Below, piece by piece: positions 1 through 10,143 of a stretch of 64,000 bases of DNA. The notes beneath the pieces were generated by a model. The model worked only from the letters and a program-made list of their open reading frames with translations, did not search any database and had not been told where the DNA came from. This DNA comes from Nitrospinae bacterium CG11_big_fil_rev_8_21_14_0_20_45_15. GTDB lineage: Bacteria; Nitrospinota; Nitrospinia; Nitrospinales; VA-1. Positions within the stretch are counted from its first letter, which is position 1, and each line of letters opens with the position of its first letter. A program made the position numbers and the translations under genes. The DNA is taken from assembly GCA_002787235.1 (NCBI GenBank), contig PCWG01000033.1, positions 188,438-252,437 of the forward strand, written 5' to 3'.

Positions 1-597
1 ACGGTCATTTAATTTCAGGGATTTGGTTAGAACTTCTTCCGCTTTGTCGTAATTTTTTGTCTTTCGATAAACCTCGGCGAGGTTGTCCAAAAAAAGAGTG
101 TTGCCGGGTGCCCAGTCCATGGCTTTTTCATAGTATTGAATGGCTAAATCGTATTTTTCTTCTTCTTTGTAGAGATTTGCAAGATTATTCAGTGCCTTGG
201 AGTCATCGTCATTGGGTAGAAGATCAATGGCTTTTTCCCAGTCGATTTTGGCCTGCTTTTTATCACCCAATGAATAATTGGCCATTCCAAGATTGATGTA
301 AGATTGCGTGTTTTTTGGGTCCAGTGCAATGGATTTCGTGAAAAGCTCTTTTGCCGGTTCGTATTGCTTCATTGCAAACTGGATGAGCCCTTTTTTTCGA
401 TAATATTTTGCTTCGCCGGGATTATTTGTGATGGCCAGATCAAATTCTTCAAGAGAGTTGTTCAAAAGAGAATTTTGGGCAAACTCCAGGCCCAGACGAT
501 AATGCGCTTCAGCCTGTTCCTTGTCGATCTGGGTTTCAGGGGAACCACAAGAGACCAGAAATAAAGCAACGATAAAAAATAGAGCTGAATGTTTCAT
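1..597 (-). CDS. TPR-repeat protein, C-terminus truncated by window edge
   Basis: Reverse strand is open from ATG at ~597 to the window edge; translation shows TPR-like motifs (e.g. NNLANLYKEEEKYDLAIQYYEKAMDWAPGN). Not in the ORF track, probably because it runs off the edge. Confidence 0.75.
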   Translation of the reverse strand, partial: MKHSALFFIVALFLVSCGSPETQIDKEQAEAHYRLGLEFAQNSLLNNSLEEFDLAITNNPGEAKYYRKKGLIQFAMKQYEPAKELFTKSIALDPKNTQSYINLGMANYSLGDKKQAKIDWEKAIDLLPNDDDSKALNNLANLYKEEEKYDLAIQYYEKAMDWAPGNTLFLDNLAEVYRKTKNYDKAEEVLTKSLKLNDR

Positions 598-626
598 GGG
601 GTAATCGGGCAAAGAGGAGAGGGTTG

Positions 627-661
627 AAAAAAAAAGAGGCCGACCAGAATGGCCGGCCTCT
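627..661 (-). terminator. Rho-independent terminator downstream of the 703-1260 gene
   Basis: Minus strand AGAGGCCGGCC-attct-GGTCGGCCTCT followed by a run of T. Confidence 0.85.
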
Positions 662-702
662 GAAAAGCTTGATCTAAAATCAAGAGGCACTAACTAAATA
701 GA

Positions 703-1260
703 TTAGTTGATACCGCTTGTAGAGTCGTGCAAGTCACCAATGAACTCCATGGCAAAACCGTTGGTTTGGCCGGATTGGTTCAAAACAACTACACCCCAAA
801 AAGACAGTTGGGTGATGTCACGTGTACCATTACCGGCACCAACAGACGTTGTTGCCGTGGGTGATGTTGCAACGGGGGTGAATCGCAAACTGCCTGCTCC
901 CGCGGTAGTCGCGGAATTAGTCACAGGAATACCCGCACTAGCAATGGTGTTACCCGTGCTAAAGATAAATACACGAGCGGTGGTTCCTGCATCAACCGTA
1001 AAACTGACCGATCCCAATGAAGAAGCATCGGTCCTGTTCAAAGCTTCAACAAATACACCGATCTGTGAAGCCATGTTGGACAGAGATGGATGGGATACAG
1101 CAACGAAGGAATAGTCGTCACTGCTATTCGCCTGGAAATACGGGGAAATGACCGCTGTACCTGCCAGTGGATTTACCGCATAGGCTTTCCCGGTACTTAA
1201 GCTAAAAAAAGTGACCAGAGCAAGGATCAGAAATCCTCGCGCCTTCAGCTTGGTTGTCAT
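703..1260 (-). CDS. Secreted hypothetical protein with signal peptide
   Basis: 185 aa; N-terminal signal peptide (LILALVTFFSLSTGKAYA); strong terminator downstream; Ser/Thr/Ala-rich mature region. Confidence 0.7.
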   Translation of the reverse strand: MTTKLKARGFLILALVTFFSLSTGKAYAVNPLAGTAVISPYFQANSSDDYSFVAVSHPSLSNMASQIGVFVEALNRTDASSLGSVSFTVDAGTTARVFIFSTGNTIASAGIPVTNSATTAGAGSLRFTPVATSPTATTSVGAGNGTRDITQLSFWGVVVLNQSGQTNGFAMEFIGDLHDSTSGIN

Positions 1261-1715
1261 TATAATATGTTCTCCTGATATATATATCTAAGATTGAATT
1301 AAGTTCAAATTTATTGCGCAATTGCAGTTAAAAAATAACACGAGGATTTTTTCCGGGAGCCTCCTTTCAGCAAAATAATTCACCATTATACATAAATAAC
1401 CTTCTACTAATTGTCGTCTATATTATTAAACTATTTCGATAAAGTCAAGATTCTTAGAATGAAAAGACTTGTAATTTATTAAAGAGTTTCCTGGAAGTAG
1501 TACTTCCCTTGATTCATTTTTTCCTTTAATATCAATAGCAAGTTCTTGATGATGCCTGCTTCTCGGTCAATGTGGTTAGAGCTGGCTTCATATGCTGATC
1601 GTCATAAAAGTATAAAAACTTTAATTAAATTTTAATAAAAATTTCATTTGAGCCGTTTGGGATCTTAGTTTTTTTACAGGCATTAAAAACAGTCTCATGG
1701 TATTGAAGATAGTAT

Positions 1716-2510
1716 ATGTCTATATATTTGAATAAAATGCTTTTGTGTGTGTTGCTGGTCTTGGCGGGAGGAGCCTTGCTGGGCGGATGCACCAGTGTCC
1801 CCGATTTAAAGAATATTCCTGAAGCTTCAATTGAGGACCGAAGTGCGGCCCGGAAGAAATTTCTTGAGGGGCGACAATTCTTATCTTTAAAGATGAACGC
1901 CCAGGCTCTTGAAAGTTTTGTGGATGCCATTAAGCTTGATCCTGGAAATGCTTCCTATTACTTTGCGGCAGGGGAAGTAAATTTTTCCGAAGAGCGATTG
2001 GATGCTGCAGAAAAATATTTCAAGTCGGCACTACAGATTGATCCTCGTTCCAAAGGAGTTTCTCGGGAATTGGGTCGCTTGTACATGTCGAAAGGGATGT
2101 GGGAAGAAGCGATCCAGAATTTTAAGCAGGATATAGAAATATCTGGAACCACATTTCCTCACGAGGTTTACAATTGGCTTGCACTGTCTTATTATCAATT
2201 AAATCAATTTGACAATGCTGAACGCGAATGGTTGACGGCCTTAAATTTCAGGGACAATGCAGATATTCGTTACAATTTGGGGATAGCCTATAAATCCAGG
2301 AAGGAATACGATAAGGCACTAAAGTCATTTGTTGCGGCTACACATTTGAATCCCGAATTTGTTTCTGCGCACTTCGAAGCGGCAATCCTTTTATACGGCA
2401 AACAACAATGGCTGGGTGCAAGGCAACATTTTGAGGAAGTGATTCGTTTCGATCCTAAAGGAGAGATGGCAATTCTTTCTCGCAAATACTTAAATGAGAT
2501 GGTGGAATAA
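1716..2510 (+). CDS. TPR-repeat lipoprotein (PilF/PilW-like)
   Basis: Lipobox LLGGC; consecutive TPR motifs; directly upstream of RodZ-like and PilT genes. Confidence 0.75.
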   Translation: MSIYLNKMLLCVLLVLAGGALLGGCTSVPDLKNIPEASIEDRSAARKKFLEGRQFLSLKMNAQALESFVDAIKLDPGNASYYFAAGEVNFSEERLDAAEKYFKSALQIDPRSKGVSRELGRLYMSKGMWEEAIQNFKQDIEISGTTFPHEVYNWLALSYYQLNQFDNAEREWLTALNFRDNADIRYNLGIAYKSRKEYDKALKSFVAATHLNPEFVSAHFEAAILLYGKQQWLGARQHFEEVIRFDPKGEMAILSRKYLNEMVE

Positions 2511-2518
2511 TAAAAAAC

Positions 2519-3433
2519 ATGCAGGGTAATTTTGGTAGTTTTTTGAAAAGCGAACGCGAATTACGAGGTATTTCACTTGAGGAAATTTCGGATGTTACTA
2601 AAGTTCGACTTACCTTTCTCAAGGCGATAGAGTCAAATAATTTTGATGAATTCCCAGGTGAAGTATTTATTAAAGGTTATATTCGCTCGTACGCCAAGGC
2701 GATTGGTTCTGACGTAGATGAAATTTTAAATATTTATGACGATGAAATAGGACGGGATAGAAAAGAAAAAATTCTGGAGCGTGAAAGGAAAGCACTTGAG
2801 GCTTCGGGAGGCGATGGAAGTTTCTTAAAATTTATTTTTTCTCTGGCATTGTTGATTGTGGTTGGCGCAGGCATTTATTTTGTATTTTATAATTTACCAG
2901 ATGACGGAAAAACAATGGTGGAGTCGGCAGGCGAATCGGAAAAACTATCGGTTGAAAAGTTTCCAGATTCCCCCCTTCCTCGGCCAGTGGATTCTTCCGT
3001 GAAGGTGGAAGCCGAGTCTTTGGGTGAGACAATACCTTCCTCTGAAAACAGTGGTGAAGTTGAGGCAGTCAAGCAGACGCAGTCAACGCCGACGGCTCAA
3101 GCGCAATTGATCGTAAATGATGAACAGGTAAAGAAAGAGGCGACAGCACCGGAAGAGCCTGTACTACCGTCTGCGGTGAATACTTTACATTCTCTGCAAA
3201 TTCAGGCAAAAGAAAAGTCGTGGTTTAGTTTGACTATAGACAATCTCACAGAAGAAAAATTTATTTTGCCGGCAGGAGCTCAAAAACAGTTCTCTGCAAG
3301 TGATAATTTTAAAATAACAATCGGTAACAGGGCGGGGGTGGTGTTGGTTTTAAATGGAAAGCCTGTGGTTATCCCCCCTGGGAAGCAGAATGTGGTTCGC
3401 GATTTTATTATTAACCCGAAAAAAGAAGAGTGA
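2519..3433 (+). CDS. RodZ-like protein: helix-turn-helix, TM, C-terminal DUF4115-like domain
   Basis: N-terminal HTH (GSFLKSERELRGISLEEISDVTKVRLTFLKAIESNNFDEFPGEVFIKGYIRSYAKAIG), TM segment, C-terminal WFSLTIDN...I.IGNRAGV..VLNGK pattern. Confidence 0.85.
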   Translation: MQGNFGSFLKSERELRGISLEEISDVTKVRLTFLKAIESNNFDEFPGEVFIKGYIRSYAKAIGSDVDEILNIYDDEIGRDRKEKILERERKALEASGGDGSFLKFIFSLALLIVVGAGIYFVFYNLPDDGKTMVESAGESEKLSVEKFPDSPLPRPVDSSVKVEAESLGETIPSSENSGEVEAVKQTQSTPTAQAQLIVNDEQVKKEATAPEEPVLPSAVNTLHSLQIQAKEKSWFSLTIDNLTEEKFILPAGAQKQFSASDNFKITIGNRAGVVLVLNGKPVVIPPGKQNVVRDFIINPKKEE

Positions 3434-3436
3434 TCC

Positions 3437-4510
3437 GTGGCGAAAATAGACGCTTTTTTTAAATTAATGAACGATGAAGGTGCCTCCGACTTGCACTTGG
3501 TCGCGGGTTCTCAGCCGGTACTTCGTATTCATGGAGACATGGAGCGAGTCAAGTTCAAGGTAATGGAAAATGACGAGCTCAAGGCCATGTTGTATGAAAT
3601 CGCACCTGAAAATAAAATCAAGGTATTTGAGGAAACCGGCGATGTGGATTTCGCTTATGAAATCCCAAATCTGGCGCGTTACCGAGCTAACTTTTTTCAG
3701 CAGAAATGGGGAGTTGGAGCTGTATTTCGAGAAATCCCCAGCACGATTCTGACTTCGGAGCAATTGGGATTGCCTTCAGTAATCACGAAACTGTCCATGT
3801 TGCATAAAGGGATGGTGCTGGTTACAGGTCCTACGGGTAGTGGTAAGTCCACTACGCTTGCGGCAATGATGGACTATGTCAATCGAAATAAAAAGAGTCA
3901 TATTATTACTGTAGAAGATCCGGTTGAGTTTGTGCATAAAAGTCAGGGCTGTGTGGTGAACCATCGCGAAGTAGGTATTCACACCAAAAGCTTCAAAGCG
4001 GCTTTGAAGGGTGCTTTGCGTGAGGACCCGGATATTATTCTGGTGGGTGAAATGCGCGATCTGGAGACCATCGAGCTGGCACTTGAAGCGGCTTCTACAG
4101 GCCATCTGGTTTTTGGAACCTTGCATACACAAAGTGCGGCGAAGACGGTAGACCGTGTTATTGACGTCTTCCCAGCGCATCAACAATCGCAGATTCGGAC
4201 CACGCTGTCTGAATCGTTGAAAGGTGTCATCGCTCAGAATTTGTTCAAACGCATCGATAAAAAAGGTAGAATGGCAGTGCTGGAAGTTCTGGTGGTTACA
4301 CCTGCAGTTTCTAACTTGATTCGAGAGGGTAAAACTTTTCAGATTCCATCTGCAATTCAAACAGGTAAAAAGTTCGGCATGCAGTCGTTGGACGATGCCA
4401 TTTTGGTGGCATTGAACGAGGGCAAAATCTCTCCAGAAGATGCCTATGACAAGTCTATCGTGAAAGAGCGGTTTGTTTCTTTCTTGAAGAAAGCACCAGA
4501 CTTCATTTAA
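3437..4510 (+). CDS. pilT: Type IV pilus retraction ATPase PilT
   Basis: Walker A GPTGSGKS, Asp/His boxes, ILVGEMRDLETIELALEAASTGHLVFGTLHT. Confidence 0.93.
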   Translation: MAKIDAFFKLMNDEGASDLHLVAGSQPVLRIHGDMERVKFKVMENDELKAMLYEIAPENKIKVFEETGDVDFAYEIPNLARYRANFFQQKWGVGAVFREIPSTILTSEQLGLPSVITKLSMLHKGMVLVTGPTGSGKSTTLAAMMDYVNRNKKSHIITVEDPVEFVHKSQGCVVNHREVGIHTKSFKAALKGALREDPDIILVGEMRDLETIELALEAASTGHLVFGTLHTQSAAKTVDRVIDVFPAHQQSQIRTTLSESLKGVIAQNLFKRIDKKGRMAVLEVLVVTPAVSNLIREGKTFQIPSAIQTGKKFGMQSLDDAILVALNEGKISPEDAYDKSIVKERFVSFLKKAPDFI

Positions 4511-4523
4511 ATAGCGAGGGTCT

Positions 4524-5687
4524 ATGAAAAAAGCAGAAATTGACCACATATTGACCACCATGCTGGAAGCGTTTGGAAATATTTCTGATCTGAACGTTAC
4601 GGTAGGCAAGCCTTTTCAGGTTGAGTCCTCTGGCCAATTAACGGGTGTGCCGATTGATCCACCCCTCCCTGAGATCACTCCGTTTCAAGCAGAAATCTTT
4701 GCAATGAATTTGATCAACTCCGATCGCAGATTGACGGAGATTCTGTTGCGTCAGGGATCATGCGATTGCTCTTATTTCCTTGTTGGGAAGGCACGTTTCA
4801 GGGTCAATATATTTTCTCAACGTGGATATTACACTACGGTTTTGAGAAAGTTGGAAACCCGTATCCCCTCTATCGAAGAATTGAAACTTCCGCCGCAATT
4901 TGGTAAGGCCGCAGAAGAAAAGAATGGCTTGATTTTAGTCACAGGTTCTACCGGGTCGGGTAAATCCACCACCCTTGCGGCTTTGCTGAACAAAATGAAT
5001 CTGGAAAAATCGATGCACATCATTACCCTCGAAGATCCTGTTGAGTTTGTTCATCCCCATAAAAAAGCAACCTTCAATCAACGTGAGTTGGGCAACGATT
5101 ACGATGCTTTTTCCAGCGGACTCCGGGCGGCTCTCCGGCAAGCACCCAAAGTCATCCTCGTGGGCGAAATGCGCGACAGAGAAACCGTTGAAATCGGTAT
5201 GAGTGCCGCCGAGACAGGCCATCTGGTATTGAGTACTTTGCATACCGTAGATGCGGGGCAAACCATCAACCGCATCGTTGGTATGTTTTCTCAAGAGGAA
5301 GAACAACAAATACGAATCCGGCTTGCAGACACCATTCGCTGGATTGTCTGTCAGCGTCTGTTGCCAAAAGTCGGAGGAGGTCGTGTCGCACTTTTAGAAA
5401 TCATGACTTCCAATATGCGTGTGAAAGATACGATCATCAACGGTGAAAGCGAAGGCAAGACATATTATGACATCATCACCAACGGCGATGCCTATGGCAT
5501 GTGGACCTTCGATCAGCACATTCTTAAACTGCTGGGTGAAGGTTTGATCACTGAAGATACGGCGATGGCCTACGCTTCTCGAAAAGCGATCGTTGGAAGA
5601 GGCATTGATCAGATCAAGGCCAAGCGGGGTGAAAAGACAACGGATATTGAAGGGCTGGGTATGGATGAAGACTACGGGGACGCCTGA
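4524..5687 (+). CDS. Second PilT/PilU-type ATPase
   Basis: Walker A GSTGSGKS, HIITLEDPVEFVH, VILVGEMRDRETVEIGMSAAETGHLVLSTLHT. Confidence 0.9.
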   Translation: MKKAEIDHILTTMLEAFGNISDLNVTVGKPFQVESSGQLTGVPIDPPLPEITPFQAEIFAMNLINSDRRLTEILLRQGSCDCSYFLVGKARFRVNIFSQRGYYTTVLRKLETRIPSIEELKLPPQFGKAAEEKNGLILVTGSTGSGKSTTLAALLNKMNLEKSMHIITLEDPVEFVHPHKKATFNQRELGNDYDAFSSGLRAALRQAPKVILVGEMRDRETVEIGMSAAETGHLVLSTLHTVDAGQTINRIVGMFSQEEEQQIRIRLADTIRWIVCQRLLPKVGGGRVALLEIMTSNMRVKDTIINGESEGKTYYDIITNGDAYGMWTFDQHILKLLGEGLITEDTAMAYASRKAIVGRGIDQIKAKRGEKTTDIEGLGMDEDYGDA

Positions 5688-5760
5688 GAATTTGTGCTTT
5701 GTAGAAACGTCTGAACCAAAACGGGCTTAAAAAAAGACTCAATCTAAAGGTCATATCATT

Positions 5761-6465
5761 ATGGAAATTTCTTGTAATTCATGTCAGAAAAAAATCAATA
5801 TTCCCGATGAAAAACTGCCAAAAGGTCAGGCTTTTAACGTCACCTGTCCCGCTTGCAAGACTAAAATCAGAGTAGATCAACACTTAACGTCAGCCGAAGC
5901 GAAAGAATCGCCCGAGAAACCCAAAGAAGAAAATCAGCCGGAACAAACGCCTCAGGAAGAGCCTGCCAATGCTCCTCAGATGGCAGTCATTGATGATTTT
6001 GTGGACGACGATGATAATGAATTGGTGATTTACGATGAGGGCGATCAGATCGCTTTGATATTAGACACAGAAAATAAAGATCTTTGGACAGATATTCTAA
6101 AGGCAAAAGATTATAAAATCCAATACGCAAAATCTCCAGAACAAGCGGTACATAAAATGAAATTCACCCAGTTTCATTTTGTTGCCTTGAGTGAAAATTT
6201 TGGCGGCGTGACTCTGGAAGAAAGCGCAATTTATCAAAGTATCATTCAACTGCCAATGAGTACGAGACGAAATGTTTTTGTCGCCTTGTCGGGGAACAAA
6301 TTTAAAACTTTGAATGATATGGAAGCATTTCAGTTCAGCGTCAATCTGGTGGTCAATGTGAAAGACTATGGAAAACTGGGAGATATCCTTAAAAAATCAA
6401 TTGGTGAGTACGAAATGTTTTACAAAGTCTTCAAAGAAACCTTAAAATCCATAGGTAAGGCTTGA
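5761..6465 (+). CDS. MJ0042-type zinc-ribbon protein with C-terminal receiver-like (degenerate) domain
   Basis: CNSC...CPAC zinc ribbon at N-terminus; C-terminal region resembles a CheY fold but lacks an obvious phospho-Asp. Confidence 0.65.
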   Translation: MEISCNSCQKKINIPDEKLPKGQAFNVTCPACKTKIRVDQHLTSAEAKESPEKPKEENQPEQTPQEEPANAPQMAVIDDFVDDDDNELVIYDEGDQIALILDTENKDLWTDILKAKDYKIQYAKSPEQAVHKMKFTQFHFVALSENFGGVTLEESAIYQSIIQLPMSTRRNVFVALSGNKFKTLNDMEAFQFSVNLVVNVKDYGKLGDILKKSIGEYEMFYKVFKETLKSIGKA

Positions 6466-6638
6466 GTATGAGTCTTGTGAGTCCGTAGTAGGCTTCTAAT
6501 ATTCAATATAGTTTCACCGTCAGAAAGTAGATTGTTAGTGAGCAGAGTTGAAGCACTTTTTCAGAGATTTCTTTTCTTATTCACTGCATTGATAGAAGTA
6601 TCCGCAAAGGGTATTTCGAATTGTTTTAGAGAGGACCT

Positions 6639-7061
6639 ATGAATTTTAAAGACACACCGATTCACCAGCGTTACTCCGACAAAGATGTGATCGTTTCGGA
6701 AGGTATCAAGAGCAATAACGCTTATGTTGTCTTATCTGGAAAAGTACATGTCACGAAGAAGGTAGATAAAAAAACCATTGTGATTGGTACTTTGGGTGAG
6801 GGCGAGGTTTTCGGAGAAATGGGATTGATCTCCGATAGCGTGCGTAGTGCCAATGTGGTAGCCATGGGAGATGTTGTGGTTGGTATTTTGGATAAAGAAT
6901 TATTTGAGAAAAATTTGCAAACTTTGCCCGAAGATTTTTCTGCTGTTTTAAAGGCATTGGTCACACGTTTGCGTTTGACGACGGACATGCTGGCGCGTAT
7001 TGGAATTGAGTTGAATAATACTCAAAGACAGCTTCATTCTTTTACCCTACACAACGACTGA
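6639..7061 (+). CDS. Cyclic nucleotide-binding domain protein
   Basis: YVVLSGKVHVTKK...LGEGEVFGEMGLISDSVRSANVVA, typical cNMP-binding core. Confidence 0.85.
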   Translation: MNFKDTPIHQRYSDKDVIVSEGIKSNNAYVVLSGKVHVTKKVDKKTIVIGTLGEGEVFGEMGLISDSVRSANVVAMGDVVVGILDKELFEKNLQTLPEDFSAVLKALVTRLRLTTDMLARIGIELNNTQRQLHSFTLHND

Positions 7062-7074
7062 TACCGTCCCTGAT

Positions 7075-8271
7075 ATGCCCACCTTTACTTATAAAGCCAC
7101 GGTAAAAGGAAAAGTCAAAAGCGGAACCATTGAGGCGGAAGACGAAAAGGACGCGACTCAGAAGCTCCGCCAACAGAAGATCCGTCCCACCTCTCTGAAG
7201 AAAAAATCGGGTGGCTTTGGTGATAAGATGAATAAAAAGCCTATCACCGGGCGCGATATTGTTCTCTTCACTCGCCAGTTCAGTACGATGGTTGACGCAG
7301 GTTTGCCGATTGTCCAATGTCTCGATATTTTAGGCAAAGGAGCCGAGAACAAGACTCTTGGCGAGATCATCATTCAAATCAAAGGTGGTATTGAAGTGGG
7401 CGGTAACCTGTCCAATTCCATGCGCAAGTTCCCTGATGTGTTTGACGATTTATTTTGTAACTTGATTGAAGCCGGTGAATTAGGCGGTATTCTCGATATT
7501 ATTCTACGTCGACTTTCTGAATATATTGAGAAATCAGAATCACTCAAAAAGAAAATCAAGTCCGCATTGGTCTATCCCTCCATGATTGTTTTCGTCGCTG
7601 TAAGCGTCGTTGCATTCTTGATGATATTTGTTATTCCCGCGTTTGCCGAAATGTTCAGCGGTGGTGGTGCCGAACTGCCCGGACCCACACAAATTGTAAT
7701 GGATGTCAGTGACCTGTTCCGAACCAAGTCGCACTATATGCTTGGAACTGTCATGCTGATATTTTTCGCAATAAAGCAAATTTACAAGACCGAAAAAGGA
7801 AGAATAATCATTGATCGTATCTTGTTGGCTCTGCCGGTGGTTGGAAACCTGGTGCAAAGAATTTCAGTCGCAAAATTCACTCGTACATTAGGAACGCTCA
7901 TTTCCAGTGGTGTTCCCCTGATCGAAGCTCTGGATATTTGCGCACGCACCGCAGGTAACAAGATCGTTGAAATAGCAGTATTCAAAACCATTGAAGCGAT
8001 CAAGGAAGGTGAAACGATTGCCGCTCCCTTGTCCCGCGAATCTGTATTTCCTATGATGGTTATTCAGATGATTGATGTTGGTGAGAACGCGGGTTCTCTT
8101 GATATCATGTTGATAAAAATTGCAGATTTTTATGATGAAGAAGTTGATATTGCTGTTGAAGCTATGACGGCTTTGTTGGAGCCGTTGTTGATGATTTTTC
8201 TAGGCATGGTCGTTGGTTTTATTGTTGTCGCCATGTATCTCCCGATCTTCAAAATGGGTGAAAGTATCTAA
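7075..8271 (+). CDS. pilC: Type II secretion F family / type IV pilus inner membrane platform protein PilC
   Basis: FTYKATVKGKVKSGTIEAED, FTRQFSTMVDAGLPIVQCLDIL, two T2SSF repeats, C-terminal LEPLLMIFLGMVVGFIVVAMYLPIF. Confidence 0.93.
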   Translation: MPTFTYKATVKGKVKSGTIEAEDEKDATQKLRQQKIRPTSLKKKSGGFGDKMNKKPITGRDIVLFTRQFSTMVDAGLPIVQCLDILGKGAENKTLGEIIIQIKGGIEVGGNLSNSMRKFPDVFDDLFCNLIEAGELGGILDIILRRLSEYIEKSESLKKKIKSALVYPSMIVFVAVSVVAFLMIFVIPAFAEMFSGGGAELPGPTQIVMDVSDLFRTKSHYMLGTVMLIFFAIKQIYKTEKGRIIIDRILLALPVVGNLVQRISVAKFTRTLGTLISSGVPLIEALDICARTAGNKIVEIAVFKTIEAIKEGETIAAPLSRESVFPMMVIQMIDVGENAGSLDIMLIKIADFYDEEVDIAVEAMTALLEPLLMIFLGMVVGFIVVAMYLPIFKMGESI

Positions 8272-8380
8272 CAGATTGGCATACAGCTTATGGCCTTCTG
8301 ACAGGTCGGGGGGCGGGTGATTTGCGATGGCGCACGATCTGCATTGGTATTCTTTTAACTAGCCCACGGCGGTACGCCCC

Positions 8381-10093
8381 ATGTCTGACATAGAAAGAGT
8401 CCTCGATAAGGAACTCCTGCTGAGAATCCGAACTATCATGATTCTCAGAGTGGTTCTATTGACAGGATTTTTGGTACTGGCACTGGTTTTCCAGAGAGAA
8501 GGCAGTTTCCCCGGTCCCATTGAACCCTTGAGTTTTGTATTGGGCAGTGCGTATTTTTTATCTGTTCTTTATGCGCTCCTGTATCTGTATTGCGAGAAAT
8601 TGCATTGGGTTGCTTCGATCCAGGCCAGTGGCGACTTGCTGGTTGTTGGTGGATTGATCTATGCCAGCGGCGGGATTGACAGCCCGCTTTCCTTCCTTTA
8701 TTTATTCGTCATCATTGCTACCAGCGTGGTATTGCCGCGTGCGGCCTGTTATATGGTCGCCGCTGGAGCCAGCATCATTTATGGCTTGTTGGTTGATTTG
8801 CAATATTTCAATGTGTTGGAACCCGTATCCTTGTTTAGAGAGTCGCATGTCAGCTTCGAGAGTGGTTATGGATTTTATATCATCACGCTCAACGTGGCTT
8901 CTTATTATGCGGTAGCGTATCTCGCTGGAATACTGGCGCACCGTCTCAGACTCATAAAAGAAGAACTGGCACTCAAGAATATTGATCTGGAAGAGCTACA
9001 GGCTTTCAATCGAAACATCATACAAAATATGGGAAACGGTCTGTTCACGACCAACTTCCAGGGCCGAGTCACTTCCATCAATCGTGCCGGAGAAGAAACA
9101 GCAGGTGCCACGCAAAGAGAAATTTTAGGTCGAGCTTGTTATGAAATTTTCCCGCTCCCCAGTTTGCGGCGTTTGATCGAGGCACCGGATGAATGCATTT
9201 TCCCGGAAGAGTTGTCGGGGCAATGTCAACGAATGGATGGGAAGCTTATATGGATTCGAATGACGATCAGCCATTTGGAGAGCCGTGATTCGATCGATGA
9301 GAGTCGTGGTTATATCGTCGTGTTTGAAGATCACACGGCAATGAAGCAAATGCAGGAAAAGATTTCGCAGGACGAACAAATGGCCGCGGTAGGTCGCATG
9401 TCGGCAGGATTGGCGCACGAAATCAGAAATCCATTGGCATCTCTCAGTGGTTCGATTCAGGTCATGCAGAAAGGTTTGCACTTGAATCCCACATATAAAA
9501 AGCTCATGGATATTGTCTTGCGAGAGACTGAAAGATTGAATGCCATTGTTTCTGATTTTCTAAATTACTCGCAACCCTCGAAAAACAGGAAGTCTGAAGT
9601 GGATATGACTTCTCTGGTTCAGGATGTTGTTACTTTGATGAAAAACAGTTCCGACTATCAGCCCTCAATAAGAATTGAACTGGAAAGTCCGGAGTCTGCA
9701 TTGTGGGCTCTTGCAGACGATCAGCAGATCCGGCAGGTATTGTGGAATTTATGCCGCAACGGAATCCAGGCGATGGAAGGTGACGGGATTTTGAAAGTCG
9801 CCCTCCGCTGGATATCAAAATCTGACAAAACAAATAAATTGGGTGAAGGAGCAATGATTGAAGTGGTAGATACCGGTTGCGGTATTTCAGAGGAACAGAT
9901 GAAAACCATTTTCGATCCCTTTTTCACGACCAAAGAGGATGGTGTGGGATTGGGGCTTGCCACGGTTTACCAAATCATTCATCAAAATGGCGGAACCATC
10001 AACGTGAAAAGTGAGGTGGGCAAGGGCACCAAGTTCAGCATTTTTCTTCCTCTTGAAGGGGTGAAGCCCAATCTGGTAACTCAAAGCAAATGA
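8381..10093 (+). CDS. PilS-like membrane sensor histidine kinase (PAS + HisKA + HATPase)
   Basis: N-terminal TM region, PAS, H-box AGLAHEIRNPLASLSG, N/G boxes; adjacent to pilC. Confidence 0.85.
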   Translation: MSDIERVLDKELLLRIRTIMILRVVLLTGFLVLALVFQREGSFPGPIEPLSFVLGSAYFLSVLYALLYLYCEKLHWVASIQASGDLLVVGGLIYASGGIDSPLSFLYLFVIIATSVVLPRAACYMVAAGASIIYGLLVDLQYFNVLEPVSLFRESHVSFESGYGFYIITLNVASYYAVAYLAGILAHRLRLIKEELALKNIDLEELQAFNRNIIQNMGNGLFTTNFQGRVTSINRAGEETAGATQREILGRACYEIFPLPSLRRLIEAPDECIFPEELSGQCQRMDGKLIWIRMTISHLESRDSIDESRGYIVVFEDHTAMKQMQEKISQDEQMAAVGRMSAGLAHEIRNPLASLSGSIQVMQKGLHLNPTYKKLMDIVLRETERLNAIVSDFLNYSQPSKNRKSEVDMTSLVQDVVTLMKNSSDYQPSIRIELESPESALWALADDQQIRQVLWNLCRNGIQAMEGDGILKVALRWISKSDKTNKLGEGAMIEVVDTGCGISEEQMKTIFDPFFTTKEDGVGLGLATVYQIIHQNGGTINVKSEVGKGTKFSIFLPLEGVKPNLVTQSK

Positions 10094-10143
10094 GCGAGGC
10101 TGACTCCTTTAGACAAGTCAGCCCGTGTCATAAATTTTCAAAC

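Noticed and set aside
707-1114. Plus-strand 135-aa ORF
   Set aside because: Antisense to the signal-peptide protein 703-1260, which has its own terminator; no recognisable domain.
3776-4609. 277-aa minus-strand ORF antisense to pilT
   Set aside because: His/Cys/Phe-rich composition of an antisense frame; pilT on the plus strand is unambiguous.
8275-8380. GC-rich pilC-pilS spacer considered as a riboswitch
   Set aside because: No known riboswitch core or convincing stem arrangement recognised by eye.
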